A stretch of DNA of 64,000 nucleotides from Morella rubra (lineage: Eukaryota; Streptophyta; Magnoliopsida; Fagales; Myricaceae): the NCBI GenBank assembly GCA_003952965.2, contig CM025851.1, positions 21,848,080-21,912,079 on the forward strand, read 5' to 3'. Under the pieces are notes generated by a model that made no database searches, was not told the origin of the DNA, and worked only from the letters and a program-made list of their open reading frames with translations. Every line of letters begins with the position of its first letter. Within the stretch, counting starts at the first letter, position 1. The position numbers and the translations under genes are program-made. This document shows positions 1 to 12,479 of the stretch, piece after piece.

Positions 1-89
1 TTATCCAGTAAGGCCTCACTAAGGTTTCTTTATTTTGTATGGTTACTACCGATTAGATACTTTTGGCTAGTGCTGATTAAATTTTTGGG

Positions 90-410
90 ATACACACACT
101 TTTCAGCAAGGGGGTTTAGCACATTACACTCTCCAACTTTCAACTTTAGATACTTTGCACCCTCTGTCAATATTTTCTGTCAAATTAGACAAAAATTGAC
201 GATGATGCCCTTTTATCTACCTTGCATGTTTTCTTATCTGAAGGCATTTTTTGTCAATTTATCAAGTCAGAGGGGGTATTATTGTCATGTCAAACATAAA
301 AAAAACTCAATTTCCAATCTACCATGTTTGACATTGATAGTTAGAGAGTGTAATACGTCAAAACTAGTAATTTAGGGTGTCTTGTGTTAAAACTCCTATA
401 GTTGATGAGT
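90..410. repeat. Dispersed repeat, copy 1
   Basis: This stretch resembles 11,270-11,620 in order and wording. Both have a 'gacacatt/gcacatta' start, a 'tttgtcaaattaga' block, a 'gtattattgtcat / gtattgtcgtcat' block, a 'catgtttgacatt / gtgtcaaacat' block and an end in 'ttgatgagtgaa / taatgggtgaaaagtgtattt'. The two halves are weakly self-complementary, as in a fold-back or MITE-like element. No coding capacity is convincing. I cannot name the family, and the ends are approximate. Confidence 0.45.
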
Positions 411-1952
411 GAATATTAAAAGTATATTTATACTTTGATTTTGTTATAGGTCTGAACTTTCATGGTAATTGCAAAGACTCTTGTGAAAGATTTATCTTTT
501 TTCCTCATGCTCGCAAGATGTCGGGAGAAGCAAATACTGCCATTTACAACTTTAGTACACAAGACTACAATCTTTTTGGGCCTATTCGAGCCAAAAAAAG
601 TTCGCATATGGGAACCGAAACCAAAATTTGCATTCTAATAGGTACCAGAACTGAAAAAATTTACATTCTAGTAGGTACCATAACTGAAATAGATCATTCT
701 AGTTTCATGCACCCTTAGTTCTCAACTTGCAACTAAAAGTCAGTAATATTAGAGTCTCGCAATTCTGTGGTTTATAATTTCTCTTGTAGGTAACAATAGA
801 GGCAATCGGAGCAACGTCCCTTTAAGTGCGCTAAATGTACTACTTAGGGTCAAGATTTGAAAACCAGGTTAGTTTTAGAAATTGAGGCAGATTAGATTTT
901 GAGAGAAAGAAATGAAAAAATAAATTTTGATGAGTCTATGAAAATATAAATAAATAATTTGAGTAACTTTTTTATGTTTATTGTAATAAAAAAAAAATGA
1001 TTTGAAATGAAGAGATTATTTTAAAATTATTTCATTTCTTATCAAAAAATGTTTGTTGACGTTTGCAAACATTACGTTAAATCATTGTAAAAGGCTCGCT
1101 TATCCAATAGTACGCAGCAAAGGTTGTTCATGGGGCCATAGGTAACAGCTGATCCTACGTGGTTTTGACAATTGTTTCGGTTTTTCTTTAAAAAAAAAAA
1201 AAAAAATCCACCTTCATGATTCAGAACACAAACCTTACCACAGTGATTTGTTTCTAGTTTTTGTAACGTGCGGTTCAATTTAGGTTCCATTTCGGTCAAA
1301 TCTATATTCCCTTTTCTTCTAGAACTAAACCATGCGCAATCGAAATTGGTCCAAACCCAAAAGGCCTCACTGTAAATGCATGCCTTCGGAAATAGGACTT
1401 TTCTTTATTCGGAATTACAGAAGGCAGAAAAGCACAAAAAAAGGATTGGGCGGGAAGCTCAAACCATACGCATTAAACTGACTTTCCCTTGACTAGGTGG
1501 TCAGAGAAATAGCGCTTCAGCTTCTAAGAAGCGTACAAGATAAATAAATTTGAGACAGTGGACACCTCCATGTGTAGAACCTTCAACAAAGAATCCCGTG
1601 TTTCAGAACAGGTCTAGATATTCAGCACTTGACCAGGTTGAACCATATGGCAGACTTATGTATTATATTCGACCCTGGCCAAACTAATCCGAGCAAAATA
1701 GCTACTGCTTAAAGGCCGCTGTCGCTGGTGCTTTGTATCACATCTTGCAAGTGTGTCCAAGTCCAATGGATTCCCTTATTTCATCTGTACATCGGATAAG
1801 ATGACCCTGCTGAAAGAGCCTCTTGTAAATTTTGTTTCTCACTAGGTAGATTATAACATGTATAAATCTTATTTGTACCAACCCAAAAAAAAAGGACTTA
1901 TTGTTATACATACGAACTCCGAAGAAACAAAAAAAGCAAGATATTGGATTGT
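411..1952. other. Non-coding 3' flank of the shikimate kinase gene
   Basis: AT-rich sequence with poly(A) runs near 989 and 1190. The short open frames here have no recognisable domain or coding character. The right edge (about 1,800-1,952) would hold the 3' untranslated region of the minus-strand shikimate kinase gene. I see no other gene. Confidence 0.5.
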
Positions 1953-4900
1953 TTAAGGATATACTCGAAGAGACTTGCCCTGTTCACCGTGTAGAAATTT
2001 CTCAATTTGTACGAGTACCTGCGGAGATTTCAAGAACATGGCAAGTAAATACACCAGGGTCATAGCAGCAGAAATATGCTACACAGGATAGGATGAAGAG
2101 AGACCTCAATTGCTATGACCGTTGGCGAAATATCAGAGAGATCTTCCACACGCAGGTTGGCTGCAAGATCTGAAAAGAAAAAGACCTCTGTTTTCTTCAA
2201 CATTGAGGATTTTTATGTAAAAGTATATAGTGCAATAAGGACGGATTCAGCTAAATGCTTTAACAAGTTTCATTTAACATTCGTCACAATCATCATCTGT
2301 TTGACCTAAGAATTTTGCTCATTCTGTCCAATGCATAACTTAACGCATAGCAAGAGTCAATATTGTACGCCAAATTTCCACCAGTAGGCCTATTAGGAAG
2401 TCATAAGTTGCTCTCTTAACACAAAAGGATCGAATCTAACATCGTGATGAATGCTCCTAATATGGTTTTATGCTGTCCAAGAGAATGTGGTGCCATAGAA
2501 CACTAACAACTTCCAAAAGAAGTTTGGAGAGTCCAATAAGTGGGGTATGGCCTCCTGTTAGGACCATATACTATCCTACGTTCCCCAATTATATCAACCA
2601 GTGCATTATAAACATAATTGCATCAGGAACACTAGAGCAGTTTCAGTGGAGCCACATCGAGGATGCATTTTCCCCTGAACTGAGAGTGCAACCATGTCTT
2701 CCAGTATTCAAGTGAGGGAGGTGAAAAAGAAGGCAGGAAATAAAACACATTAGTATTTAGGAGAAGGCATACGTAGAACGGAAACTGTAGCATCAGCATC
2801 CGCATATGCCTGAGATCTCTTCTTGGTGAGAGTGAATAGTCCCACAAAAGCCTGCAGGAAAGTTGAGGATTTAATCCTTCTGCAAAACCAAACTCTAAAG
2901 CTGAATCTAGTGGGGGGGTTTTGATATTTTGATGGAATTGATAGCCACCTTTGTGTAAGGATCTCCTGAATCGAAATGCAAGAGAGGGCGAGAATCAGTT
3001 CCCACTGCAGCAATTCTCCTTGCCAATGCATCAAGGGGCACATCTAAAAAGACTGTGATCCCCTGCCTCATAAATTTCCTAGAATAAAAAACAATCAAGG
3101 AACTCTTAATACAGCTGAAATAGATGTAAAGCTTATACATAATAAAAAAGGGTACTAAATTGCAGTATCCATGGCTAGTATACCAGTTGATAGGGCGAAC
3201 CACTACGCCACCCCCAGTGGCAACAACTTGCCTGGGCACTAAGGATAATTTCCGCAATACCGCGCTCTGTGAAGCAAAGTGAAAAACTGTTGCTCTCTCT
3301 CTCAATAAACATAAAAAAAAAAGTTAAACAAAAAGGAATTACTCCTAGCAATAGTAGTGGCATCAGTGCATTTATTTAACGCAAAGAAGACCGGAAACAG
3401 GTTTCTTAATACCCATTAACACAGGGTCGCCATTCTGTAAAAACTTCAAATTATTCTGTTATTGACCAATTCCAGTATGTCTAAATCCAACGTCTTCCAC
3501 ATTTTCCAATTTGCACCTTTATGACCTCATGAATCAGAATTTGAAATAAGTTCCACCTTTCCTTTTCCTTAACGTCATATTTGATTAGAAATGAAGAAAC
3601 CACTTCTATATCCAGTTGGCACAAACCAACTAAAAATAGTCTAAGAGCAGCCCACAGAACCAGGTTAATCCAGTGTACCATAAAGCTTCAAGTACAGTAT
3701 CTTTAGTGCCTCTTTTTTTATATGAAAATGCTATTTAATTCCTAAATTTTCACTCAATGTTTCACATACAGATGTCAATTGATATGAGAAGATCCCAAAT
3801 CTTATATGTCTGGATGATTGAAATTGAACCCTAACAATAAAAAAACACAATACTAAAGGCAAGGGGTATGTGAAATCAAAATCTAGAGCTCCTAACACCA
3901 AGTAAACGTCATATCTGAAACAACAAAACGATATTTCAGGAACTAGTAGCATGATAACGAGAATCATAACAGTAATACGTGTAATTGCAATAAACAGTGG
4001 GGAAAAGAGAGGAGAAAAGAAATTTTGGCAGTTAAAAATATACAGTGTTCCAACAAACCTCCTCATCTCTGAAGAAGCTCTCACCACGCTGTTCAAAGAT
4101 TTGTGCCACAGAGGTTCCACCCATAGTCTGTTCCACATATGCATCACTGGCTCCACAAATGGAATACATCTCTAAGTGAAAAATTTGCAACCCACAATAG
4201 CATCATTATATTGTTCTGAAGCCAACAGTGTAAAGGTGCGAAATACAGCCAGTCACACCTTTCCCTAACATAATAATCTGATTGCTGAAACAGATTAGCC
4301 CAAAGGGGGGCTGTAGTAGATGTCCCTGATGGAAAAGGGAAAACCTAAGCCATAAACTGGTGAATCCTACCATTTTACTATGCCTTCTCTGAGCTGTTTC
4401 ATTATCCACAAGATTACCTGGAAACCATCTCCCAAACTGTTTCTTTCCAATCATAACAAACAAGTTCCGGTGACAAACCCAGAGACAGTAAAATCACTAA
4501 CCTGTCAACAAAGGAATAACCCAATGCTTCTGACAGAATTCGGCCCACTGTTGTTTTGCCAGAGCCCATCATTCCTGAATTTTACACTTAATAGAATTCA
4601 ATGACAAGAAGAACCATATTGGTAAGTCAAAGATGAAGTTCACAAAGGGGACTTACCGAGAAGAAATATAGAGCGCCCTTTTAAGCGTGAACCAACCTCT
4701 TTTGCCTTGTTCTGCAGTTACACCAGAGTCCGATCAGCAGTGCTATGGGCTTTAGATTGTATAATAAAGAGTTAGTATACCTTTAATAACCAGTCCTCAT
4801 TGAAAGAGGCGTAGAAATTTCCAGATTCCAGTATTGTAATAGCTACAAAAGAAAATATTACAAAAAGTAATTGAGAAGAAGCAGGAAACCCAACAGAAAA

Positions 4901-5786
4901 GAACATAAATGCCCGAACTCCATTGAGAAGCTGTTAGCATGAACAAACTATCACGTATAAACAACAGGTGATTAAATTGAATATAAGTATCAACCCAAAG
5001 AGTAGCTAGTACACCCAGCATTAAAAACTTTAGTAGATTTATCAACCTTGCTATCTGTAACCCAAGGTACATCTCATCATACACTTTTTTGCAATGAGAA
5101 TATTATCTTTCTTCCTCTCTTAGATTACATCACCTCGTCAAATCCATTCAGTAAAGATAAAATCAGATCAAAAAAATTTCAAGAAATTCAAATTTCACCT
5201 TGAAATCTGAACTATCAGAAGAATCATGGGCACCCAATTTGATATCTGCTGTTTAGCTAAATAGATCAGCTAGAATCAATCGTGATCTCAAGTTTAACAA
5301 TTAAGTTCTTGACACAACAAAAAATATGATTCTAAGGACCTTTAGGTTTTCCTCTATTGAATGTACCCATTAAGGCATATCTTAAAGTAGCAAAATCTGA
5401 AGCATTTAGGTACAAATAAATCGTTAATCTTTGGAGAAGCCTACTGTGTAGTCAAGAATGCAAAATAACCTCGTAAGGAAAATTTTATTTCAATCAATGA
5501 TATAGCATAGATAGCAGATAACAATTAATAAAGCATAGCATCTTGATGGGACTGGCACAGGCAGATATATACCTTGTGCTTGACAACAAGAGTGTGGAAG
5601 TGCCAAATCAAAGCGCCTCTGCCTCGTGCACAGGTTTTTCCGTGGCAAACAACATATTTTTCTCTTACAATCTTTGCTGCCTCTCTGATTCAACGGCACC
5701 ACCGCCACATTCTGCTTCCCTCCAATACTCTTAGAACCGATCAAGAACGTAGATAACTGGGACGCTGCACCACACGTTGCCTCCAT
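1953..5786 (-). CDS. SK: Shikimate kinase, chloroplast type (10 exons)
   Basis: Shikimate kinase phosphorylates shikimate to shikimate 3-phosphate with ATP, in the plastid shikimate pathway to aromatic amino acids. I traced ten exons on the minus strand: 5786-5573, 5248-5199, 4711-4657, 4574-4502, 4146-4059, 3266-3184, 3078-2949, 2851-2773, 2169-2105 and 2018-1953. All have GT-AG borders and compatible phases, and they join to 903 bp (300 aa plus stop). The P-loop [12 protein letters not shown] begins at residue 106. The shikimate-binding DSD lies at 130-132, FRDEE ends at 160, ATGGG spans about 176-180, and lid arginine R218 is in DSRPLL. RSQAY follows at 243-247. The first 70 or so residues are rich in Ser, Arg, Lys and Cys and lack the domain, as expected for a transit peptide. 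Exon 2 has a tandem acceptor (CAGCAG) that would allow a one-residue splice variant. It is single-copy in this window and outside the palindrome. The start could be slightly wrong; an acceptor-like TTTTCAG just before the ATG hints at a 5'UTR intron. Confidence 0.93.
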
Positions 5787-8700
5787 GGCCTGAAAATTCT
5801 TCTATTCTGCAAAGCGTCTGTCTCTGAAGAAAAATGGCAGCAATTATTGATAAGCAAGATCTACAAGTTCAATGAAAAGACCAGACCGAAAACAGAACGA
5901 GAAATGAGAAATGAGATGTAAGAAGGCCTTTGATGTGCTGCTTGGTTTGTGATAAGGACACTGCGGTTCTATAAATGGAAAAAAAAAAAATCATGGAAAT
6001 TAAAGAGTTTTACAAAAGAGAAGGAGAAAGAAACGATCGCTTCGAGGCGATCGGGCCTCCAAATGCATTAGGCGATTTTCGTTGATGGATTGGCCGTATG
6101 GCATCTACACGTAACAACAAAAACGGAAAATAATAGCCGACTGGAGAAACTCACGTGGGAGGGAAAGTGCTCTCTCATTACTCAAATTAATTGCTCATCA
6201 CTCACATTAGTTGCTGACTCCTCAGATTCCTGTCACTTTGCCGAGAAACCGCAGCGAGAAAAAAAAAACCAGAGAAAAGAATGCTCAGACTTGTCACGAG
6301 TCTCGCGCACGACGTTCAAGCTAATGTACTACCACTCAAAGTCTTCTTTTTTGGTGAATTTACTGCCTAGATTTAGGTGCAACCAAACAGACCGGCTACG
6401 CAGAGCATTTTCCCTGAAAGATAGATATTTCCCGCCGGAACAAGCGAGCTCGGAAAATATGAAAAAAAAAAAAAAAAAACAAGAAGAAGAAAGGAATCGA
6501 AATGTAATGGCGTACCGGAAAGGAGGAGCGGCGCACCTATAAGGAAGAGGATGAGAAGGAACGGGGGCGCATGACAACACAGAGAGCAGAGAGACAGTCG
6601 AGCGACTCTGGAGGTGAAGAGAGGGAAAATAACGTTTTCTTTTTACAGGATTTACTAATATGAAAGCTGTTTTCATTCAATAAAATAACCGCTAAGCAAA
6701 CAACAACGAAAAAAGGATAGGAAGAGCAATATCGGATGTCACATTCTTTTTTCTGACACGCGGCGGGTCTGTGGGTGCAGAGGCGGTTTAGAAATTTCTT
6801 CGGTGAATATTCTCTTGTTCGAAACGTACGCATTGGCGGGGTGCCGGCATGCGGGCAAATTTACAGCGCTACCCTGAAATTGGGGGTTATATTTTATTAT
6901 TTTCACCACACCACACAATTTTTTATCCGAGGTTTATTATTTTTTGTAGCCCTTTGGCTTTTACTATGCATTAGCATCATAAGAGAACTCAATTTAAGCA
7001 TCAGCAATATAAGAATTACTTCTTAACATATCCCTCTCATTTAATACCTATAACTGTTCAATAAAAAATTTTTGAGTTGTTGTCATTTAATTCCTTTTTC
7101 TAATTTATCACTTAATTAACTCAAGTGAAAGAAAAAAAAAAAAAAACTGTTGCTGATGTCATTTAATTCGAAGCAAAAAAAAAAAATTGGGTTAGGGCTT
7201 AATTTGGTAATTGACAACATTTGTAATTAGAAAAATGAAGATTTAGCTCTAGCTAATTAGCCACGTTGAAGAAGAAAACAATTCAACAAATTAATTTTTT
7301 TTTCCTTGCGTTACCTCCATAGTTTTTTTTCTAATTATCTCCACGGTTAGGAATTAGGATGTCATTTTTCATCTCTTTTTTTTTTTTTTATTTTTGCATT
7401 TTTCATTAATTTCTCTTACCTATGCTATTATTATAAATCACTTTCATTTTCACTCTCATTAATCCAGTTGAATTAAATACTTCAAATTACATGGCAATGT
7501 GTACAACATTAATTGGTCTTCGTTGCACATGGGTAAACTACCTTAAAACAAATTTTCTTGCTGCATGCTTTTTATCAGTTACTTGTCAGCACATTTGAAT
7601 GGGGGGACTTTTTTTTTTTTTCTTATGTTGGAATTCTATTGGGTGAGTCTGTGACTAACAGCACATGAAAGAGACAACCGGGTTTGCCCAACTCAAGCAG
7701 GAAGGGAAGGGGGAAAGGAGCTCGTTCACCAACCCACAATTAAGCATGTCACCAACCACCATGGCAAACCCCGTCAACAACACTTGTATATATTCACACC
7801 AATTAGGGTTGGTGAGCACTAGGAACGAAGAAATTATATGCATGGGGGTTGGTTGCTTGCTTGCTGCAGCTTGCTTCAATTTCCTCCTCCTCCTCCTCTC
7901 TTATTCTTTTTTCCCTTTTTTTTTTTGGCCTCATTTATTTTGTTTGTTATGATAAGCACTGTTTTATGAATTTCCATACATTAATGTTTCTGATCTTCAA
8001 ACACCCACTATAATTTTTATGACCCCATTTGCTCATCTTGTGGGATCCTGCACACAATTATTATAAAATGCCACAAAATTGATTAGGAAAGCCGATCGAG
8101 ACGTCACATGTTAGGCTAATGTACTATATATACAGAAACCACCGCGGTGTACATCTTTCTTCCATGAGAAATAATCACCACAACTATATACTACCATTAA
8201 TATGTATACTATCCACTTTGGTCGGTGGATCATGAGAGTACGTGCATAAATGGAGTCTGTAAAGTGGAACTCGTTTGGATGCTCCCATCGTTGAAGAAAC
8301 ATATACTATCTATGTTGACATGCATGATATATTAATTGGATGAAGATTCTCCTATAATTTTCTACTTAAATTATATGGTGCAATTTAAAAAGAAAGACGT
8401 GCTATAGGTAGACCTTACACTTTTTAGTGTTGTACATATAAAATTTTGGACAATGTGGTAGCTACAATGGAATCCACATATTATGTCTATCCCTATTTAA
8501 ATTGTACAGTATAATTCGAATAAAAAATTTTAAAGAATTTCATTCGTATTAATTTGCGTGTAGATTTGAAAATATAAACGTTTACCAAATTACAAACTGT
8601 CCTATTTGATATGGGTACCTTTTTTCTTCTTAGTTTTTTGGTGATATTATATGGACAAACGGAACTTAAATCTCACTTACCACTAACGACAATGTCAACA

Positions 8701-9240
8701 TCAAGAGACCAGATCGAATCGAAGAAAAAGGACACATAGAATTGACTATACACATGAATACAAATATATTGTAATCTTATAGTCCATCATTAATGTATTA
8801 TCCAAATTTGGCTAATAATATGCAGGAACACAAATTAGCCAAATTTCATTTCTCAGCTTATGTCGGCCGGCCTGCTCTTGCACTATCACACTGAGTTAAG
8901 ACATCCAAAACCTTTTGACATTATAATATAATATTCGAATATATAGTCATATATATACTTCATATATACATATAGAGTCCTCCATTCATTCCAGGAATAT
9001 TACATTTCATGTATAATGTAAAGAAAAATTATTATCACATTAATTTATCGTTTTGCGTTATAAAGTGATTAATTACTCCTTTCGTATTAATGAATGTTGT
9101 ACCATGCTCTATGTTTTTGTACCCGAAAAGAAAAAGAATATCTTGTACTAATAATCAGTGCTTAGTATTTTCATAAATTAATTTGTTATAATGCACGTGA
9201 AGTTTAATTAACTAATTACATGGGATCGATCAAGATGTAT
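5787..9240. other. Non-coding region upstream of shikimate kinase
   Basis: The first few hundred bases would contain the shikimate kinase 5'UTR and promoter. The rest is AT-rich with many homopolymer tracts, a short CCT microsatellite near 7,886 and no frame with a recognisable domain. A 150-codon frame at 6,090-6,542 ends in a low-complexity Lys/Glu tail and I do not regard it as a gene. Confidence 0.45.
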
Positions 9241-9298
9241 ATAAGTGGATCGAAAATAATTAGATAGTCAACTATCTAATTATTTTCGATCCACTTAT
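9241..9298. repeat. Perfect palindrome, 28-bp arms, 2-base loop
   Basis: The arm at 9241-9268 is the exact reverse complement of 9271-9298, with only 'ca' between them. A partial third copy of the inner part (ttagataattgactatctaa) follows at about 9300-9320. The predicted RNA or single-strand hairpin is perfect and AT-rich. It could be the core of a fold-back element; no target duplication is obvious. Confidence 0.9.
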
Positions 9299-9320
9299 AA
9301 TTAGATAATTGACTATCTAA

Positions 9321-11269
9321 TGAAAAGATTATTCGCTTAGAAAAAAAAAAAGATTAGATTTTAGTATATATTGTGCTTCTGATCACCTAGCTATCAAAAC
9401 TTAATTTAGGCTAATGTTTGATCATTAGCTTTTCTTGTATTTAAACATGGCCAAGCTGGTCCTTTTTTTATATATATCATTTGGTGTATTCTTTGCGTGC
9501 AGTACTTATGCTAGTTAACCCTTGCCCTCGACCCGTTTTGCCTAATTATTTTCATAAAAGATAAGGACGACAAAGTCAACACAAAGAACACCCGATCCAA
9601 CCAGCCTTTTTTCAATGTATATTTATGTACCTTTGCTAGTGATAGGGTTTGTTAATTCTCTCGCCACGATGGAGCTTATCCCTTAATTATTGTCTCACTA
9701 GCCGATTTATTTATTTTTAAAATTATAATTTCAAGGGCATATCCTTTTAAGTTTTTTTTTTTTGTCTAAATAATTGATGTCAGGCTTGCATTTTAAAAAT
9801 TAGAACCATATAAAGAAAAACTTACATATGACCTATTTTTATTAAAAAAAAAAAAAAAAAAAAAAAAGGCTAACAGATCCCAAAAAGAGATTGAGAAAAC
9901 TACAATTACTCCATTCTAAGCACAGGAGAGTGGTGGCGAGATCTGTACGGATTATAGGTTTAAAAAAAACTTCTTACAAGTACTCATTGTAGCACAATTG
10001 GATATGTACGCATGCGTGGCAATATATTTTAATTTGTTTCTTTTATCGGGGAATGACCTTAATGTACTTCCTATTAACAAACATGAACCCAAAAGAGGTG
10101 AAACCATGAATAAAAGTTTAAGTCCATTTGTGGTAAATCCTCTACATTTCAATGAGTCTACGTACTCTAATTAGCGACAAATACTTAAGCAGAGTGGCAA
10201 AGGCTTCTCTCCAATCCCAATGTCTTCCACACAAATTCCGTTGAAAACTAATTATGGATTAAGAGCATGCATGGCAACAGTTAGAACATAGTTAAGGACA
10301 GAGAATAGTAATATTTTCAATCTTTCTATAATGGCAGCTGTAGTTCTTCAATCAGAATGTTTGAATGTCTCAACTTTAAAGACCTAAATTATTAGGGGAT
10401 CTAAGCCTGCCTCACAGGAATAGCTCCCATTAGGTGGTGCATACGTGACCGGTTCCACAGCCACGTATGCTGTAAGTTTGAGACTTGTCGAAGCAATCGA
10501 ACACGGTATACTGGTCTACACTCTACTCGGTTTGAGGTCCTGTACCCAAACTACTGAACTAGCGCGCAAAGTGGCATTCAGTCTCAACTTTCGTGAGTCG
10601 AAAGAACCTAATAAGAGGCTGCAATGATGCAGGCTTAACCTAGATGGTAGGATCCTGTGCATAGGTTGTGGTGAAAGAAAGTATAACAAAGACCTGAGAT
10701 TCCTTGTTTGTTTAGGAATTCAATGCGGCGGCCTCAATGACTGTAGCCTGCACAGCAGCCACGAATATCCTAATTATTAACGAGGATGGCGTGTCATGGT
10801 GGTAGGTTCTGGTGGAGGAGTTGGTGAGTCGACTACCCTGCAAACTCATCACGTGTACTCCTAATGGAATTAGGTAGAAAACTCTCCGCGAGTAGGGAGA
10901 CTTCTTTCGCCACAAACGGCAACGTTCTTCCAGGAATGCGAGAAGACTCGTTGTTGAATCTCGTGGTTTGGTTTTCTTAAGAGAACAAACTACCACGTGC
11001 CATCCTACTCAGTTTTTTGGTCGTCCTTATCTATTGAACCTCTCTCTGTCTCTCACTCCCACAAAACGGTGCCGGGGCTGGCCCATTAACTTAACCGAAG
11101 CCGAATGAGTTGAAGAGTACTCCGACTTTAGAAAATAAATAAGATTTAGGTAAAAAGAAGTGACAACTACTATAATGCAATGAGCAGGGGAAAAGAAAGA
11201 TAAGGATTAGGAGTAACACCTTTTAGAATTTATAGGAATGAATACAATTTTTAGGTTTAATTCATAAAA
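9321..11269. other. Non-coding stretch, nothing recognised
   Basis: No recognisable coding exon on either strand. 9,846-9,867 is poly(A). About 10,400-11,100 is less AT-rich than its surroundings and looks like older inserted sequence, but I cannot assign it to a family. Confidence 0.4.
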
Positions 11270-11620
11270 AAAAAAAAAAAAAAATTAACATAAGGTTTTG
11301 ACACATTGCAATCTTCAATAACCAAGGTTTGACATTTTGTACTATTGTGACATTTTTTGTCAAATTAGAATGAAATTGAGTATTCTTACACCTGAAATGA
11401 TAATAATGTCTCTGACGATTTAATGAATCGACAATGACACTCTCGGCCAGATATAAACATATGTAAAATGGATCAAGGGTATTGTCGTCATTTCAGTCTT
11501 ATTTGACGGAGAAAAAAAAAATTGATGGCAAAAAGCGTATAAGATTAGTACTTGAAACATATAGTGTGTCAAACATCATATACTTAATGGGTGAAAAGTG
11601 TATTTGTCCATAATATATAT
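11270..11620. repeat. Dispersed repeat, copy 2
   Basis: Second member of the family at 90-410. It has the order gacacattgcaatctt, gacattttttgtcaaattag, cctgaaatgataataatg, ggtattgtcgtcatttcag, gtgtcaaacatcatata, gggtgaaaagtgtattt. Pairs such as 'cctgaaatga' against 'cgtcatttcag' give it a fold-back character. Boundaries are approximate. Confidence 0.5.
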
Positions 11621-11835
11621 TAAACGATCTAAAATTTATCTGCTAGAGGAAAAATTATTCAATAATTTGTGGAGAGCAATACCTCTACCTCTTATATGAT
11701 GTGGATGATGGTATTCCATTATACATGAATTTCATCAGTGAGATGCACCCGTTATCAGAGAAGGGAGAAGTATTGTTCCGAATATATTGAACCAATTACC
11801 TAACTCTGTTCTGCCACATTAAATATGCATTTTGG

Positions 11836-12200
11836 TTTTTTTTTTTTAAAGAGAATGGTACCTCCGAATTTTATTCAAAACCTCACTTATGGCAAAGAAA
11901 AATCATGGTTACAAAATCAAAACCATTATTACAAAGACTAAAAACAAACCAACTCCCGAAAATACAATCTCCTATGCTGTTTTTTATAATATAATATTCT
12001 TCTCTCCTCATTTCTTATGTCTCCTTGAGCTTGGGGATCATCTTATTAAGCCATGCGTCTATCGGTCTACACAAATCCGGAGGAAGGAGGAAATATGCTA
12101 TCCACTTGACCATTTCCTAGCCAGCTTTGTAGCCGTGTATTGGGCTTCACTTGGTTACAGACCGTCAGTTTCACCCTCGTTGCGTCCATACTCCAGACGA
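11836..12200 (-). mobile_element. Possible LINE 3'-end fragment (low confidence)
   Basis: A poly(T) tract at 11,836-11,847 is followed by 'ggtacctccgaattttattcaaaa', which read on the minus strand looks like the tail and polyadenylation region of a non-LTR retrotransposon. No reverse transcriptase motif can be read further along, and the distal end is arbitrary. Confidence 0.3.
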
Positions 12201-12479
12201 ACATACTGATATGCCAATTTGGGCAAAACAGCAGTGTGGTTGCGTCTTAATGGGACGCATAAATGCACCCCAATTCAGTATCCTATGTAATGCTTTCTAC
12301 CAGACTGGGCCACAGAAATACAATTTGATATGGGCTCAATGACTTAGGTGGGCGAGATAATAGAATACAAAGATGTTTTATGAAAAAGTATTGAAATTGG
12401 TGGGAAAATGTGTTAAAATTTGTGTGAAATTTTGAGATTTGATTGTAAAAATTTGGAGTTTTTGAAAAATTTTCTTAAA

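Noticed and set aside
70-375. 101-codon frame at the left end
   Set aside because: Lies within the dispersed repeat and has no recognisable protein signature.
5047-5083. Candidate extra shikimate kinase exon (frame reading [12 protein letters not shown])
   Set aside because: Exons 2 and 3 already join in phase 0; this 37-bp piece would break the frame, and it has no match to the family.
6090-6542. 150-codon plus-strand frame
   Set aside because: No domain, a low-complexity Lys/Glu tail, and an overlapping minus-strand frame of similar length; probably chance.
7655-7952. Overlapping 74- and 95-codon frames
   Set aside because: No homology or splice context; the 95-codon one ends in poly-Leu/Phe from CCT and T repeats.
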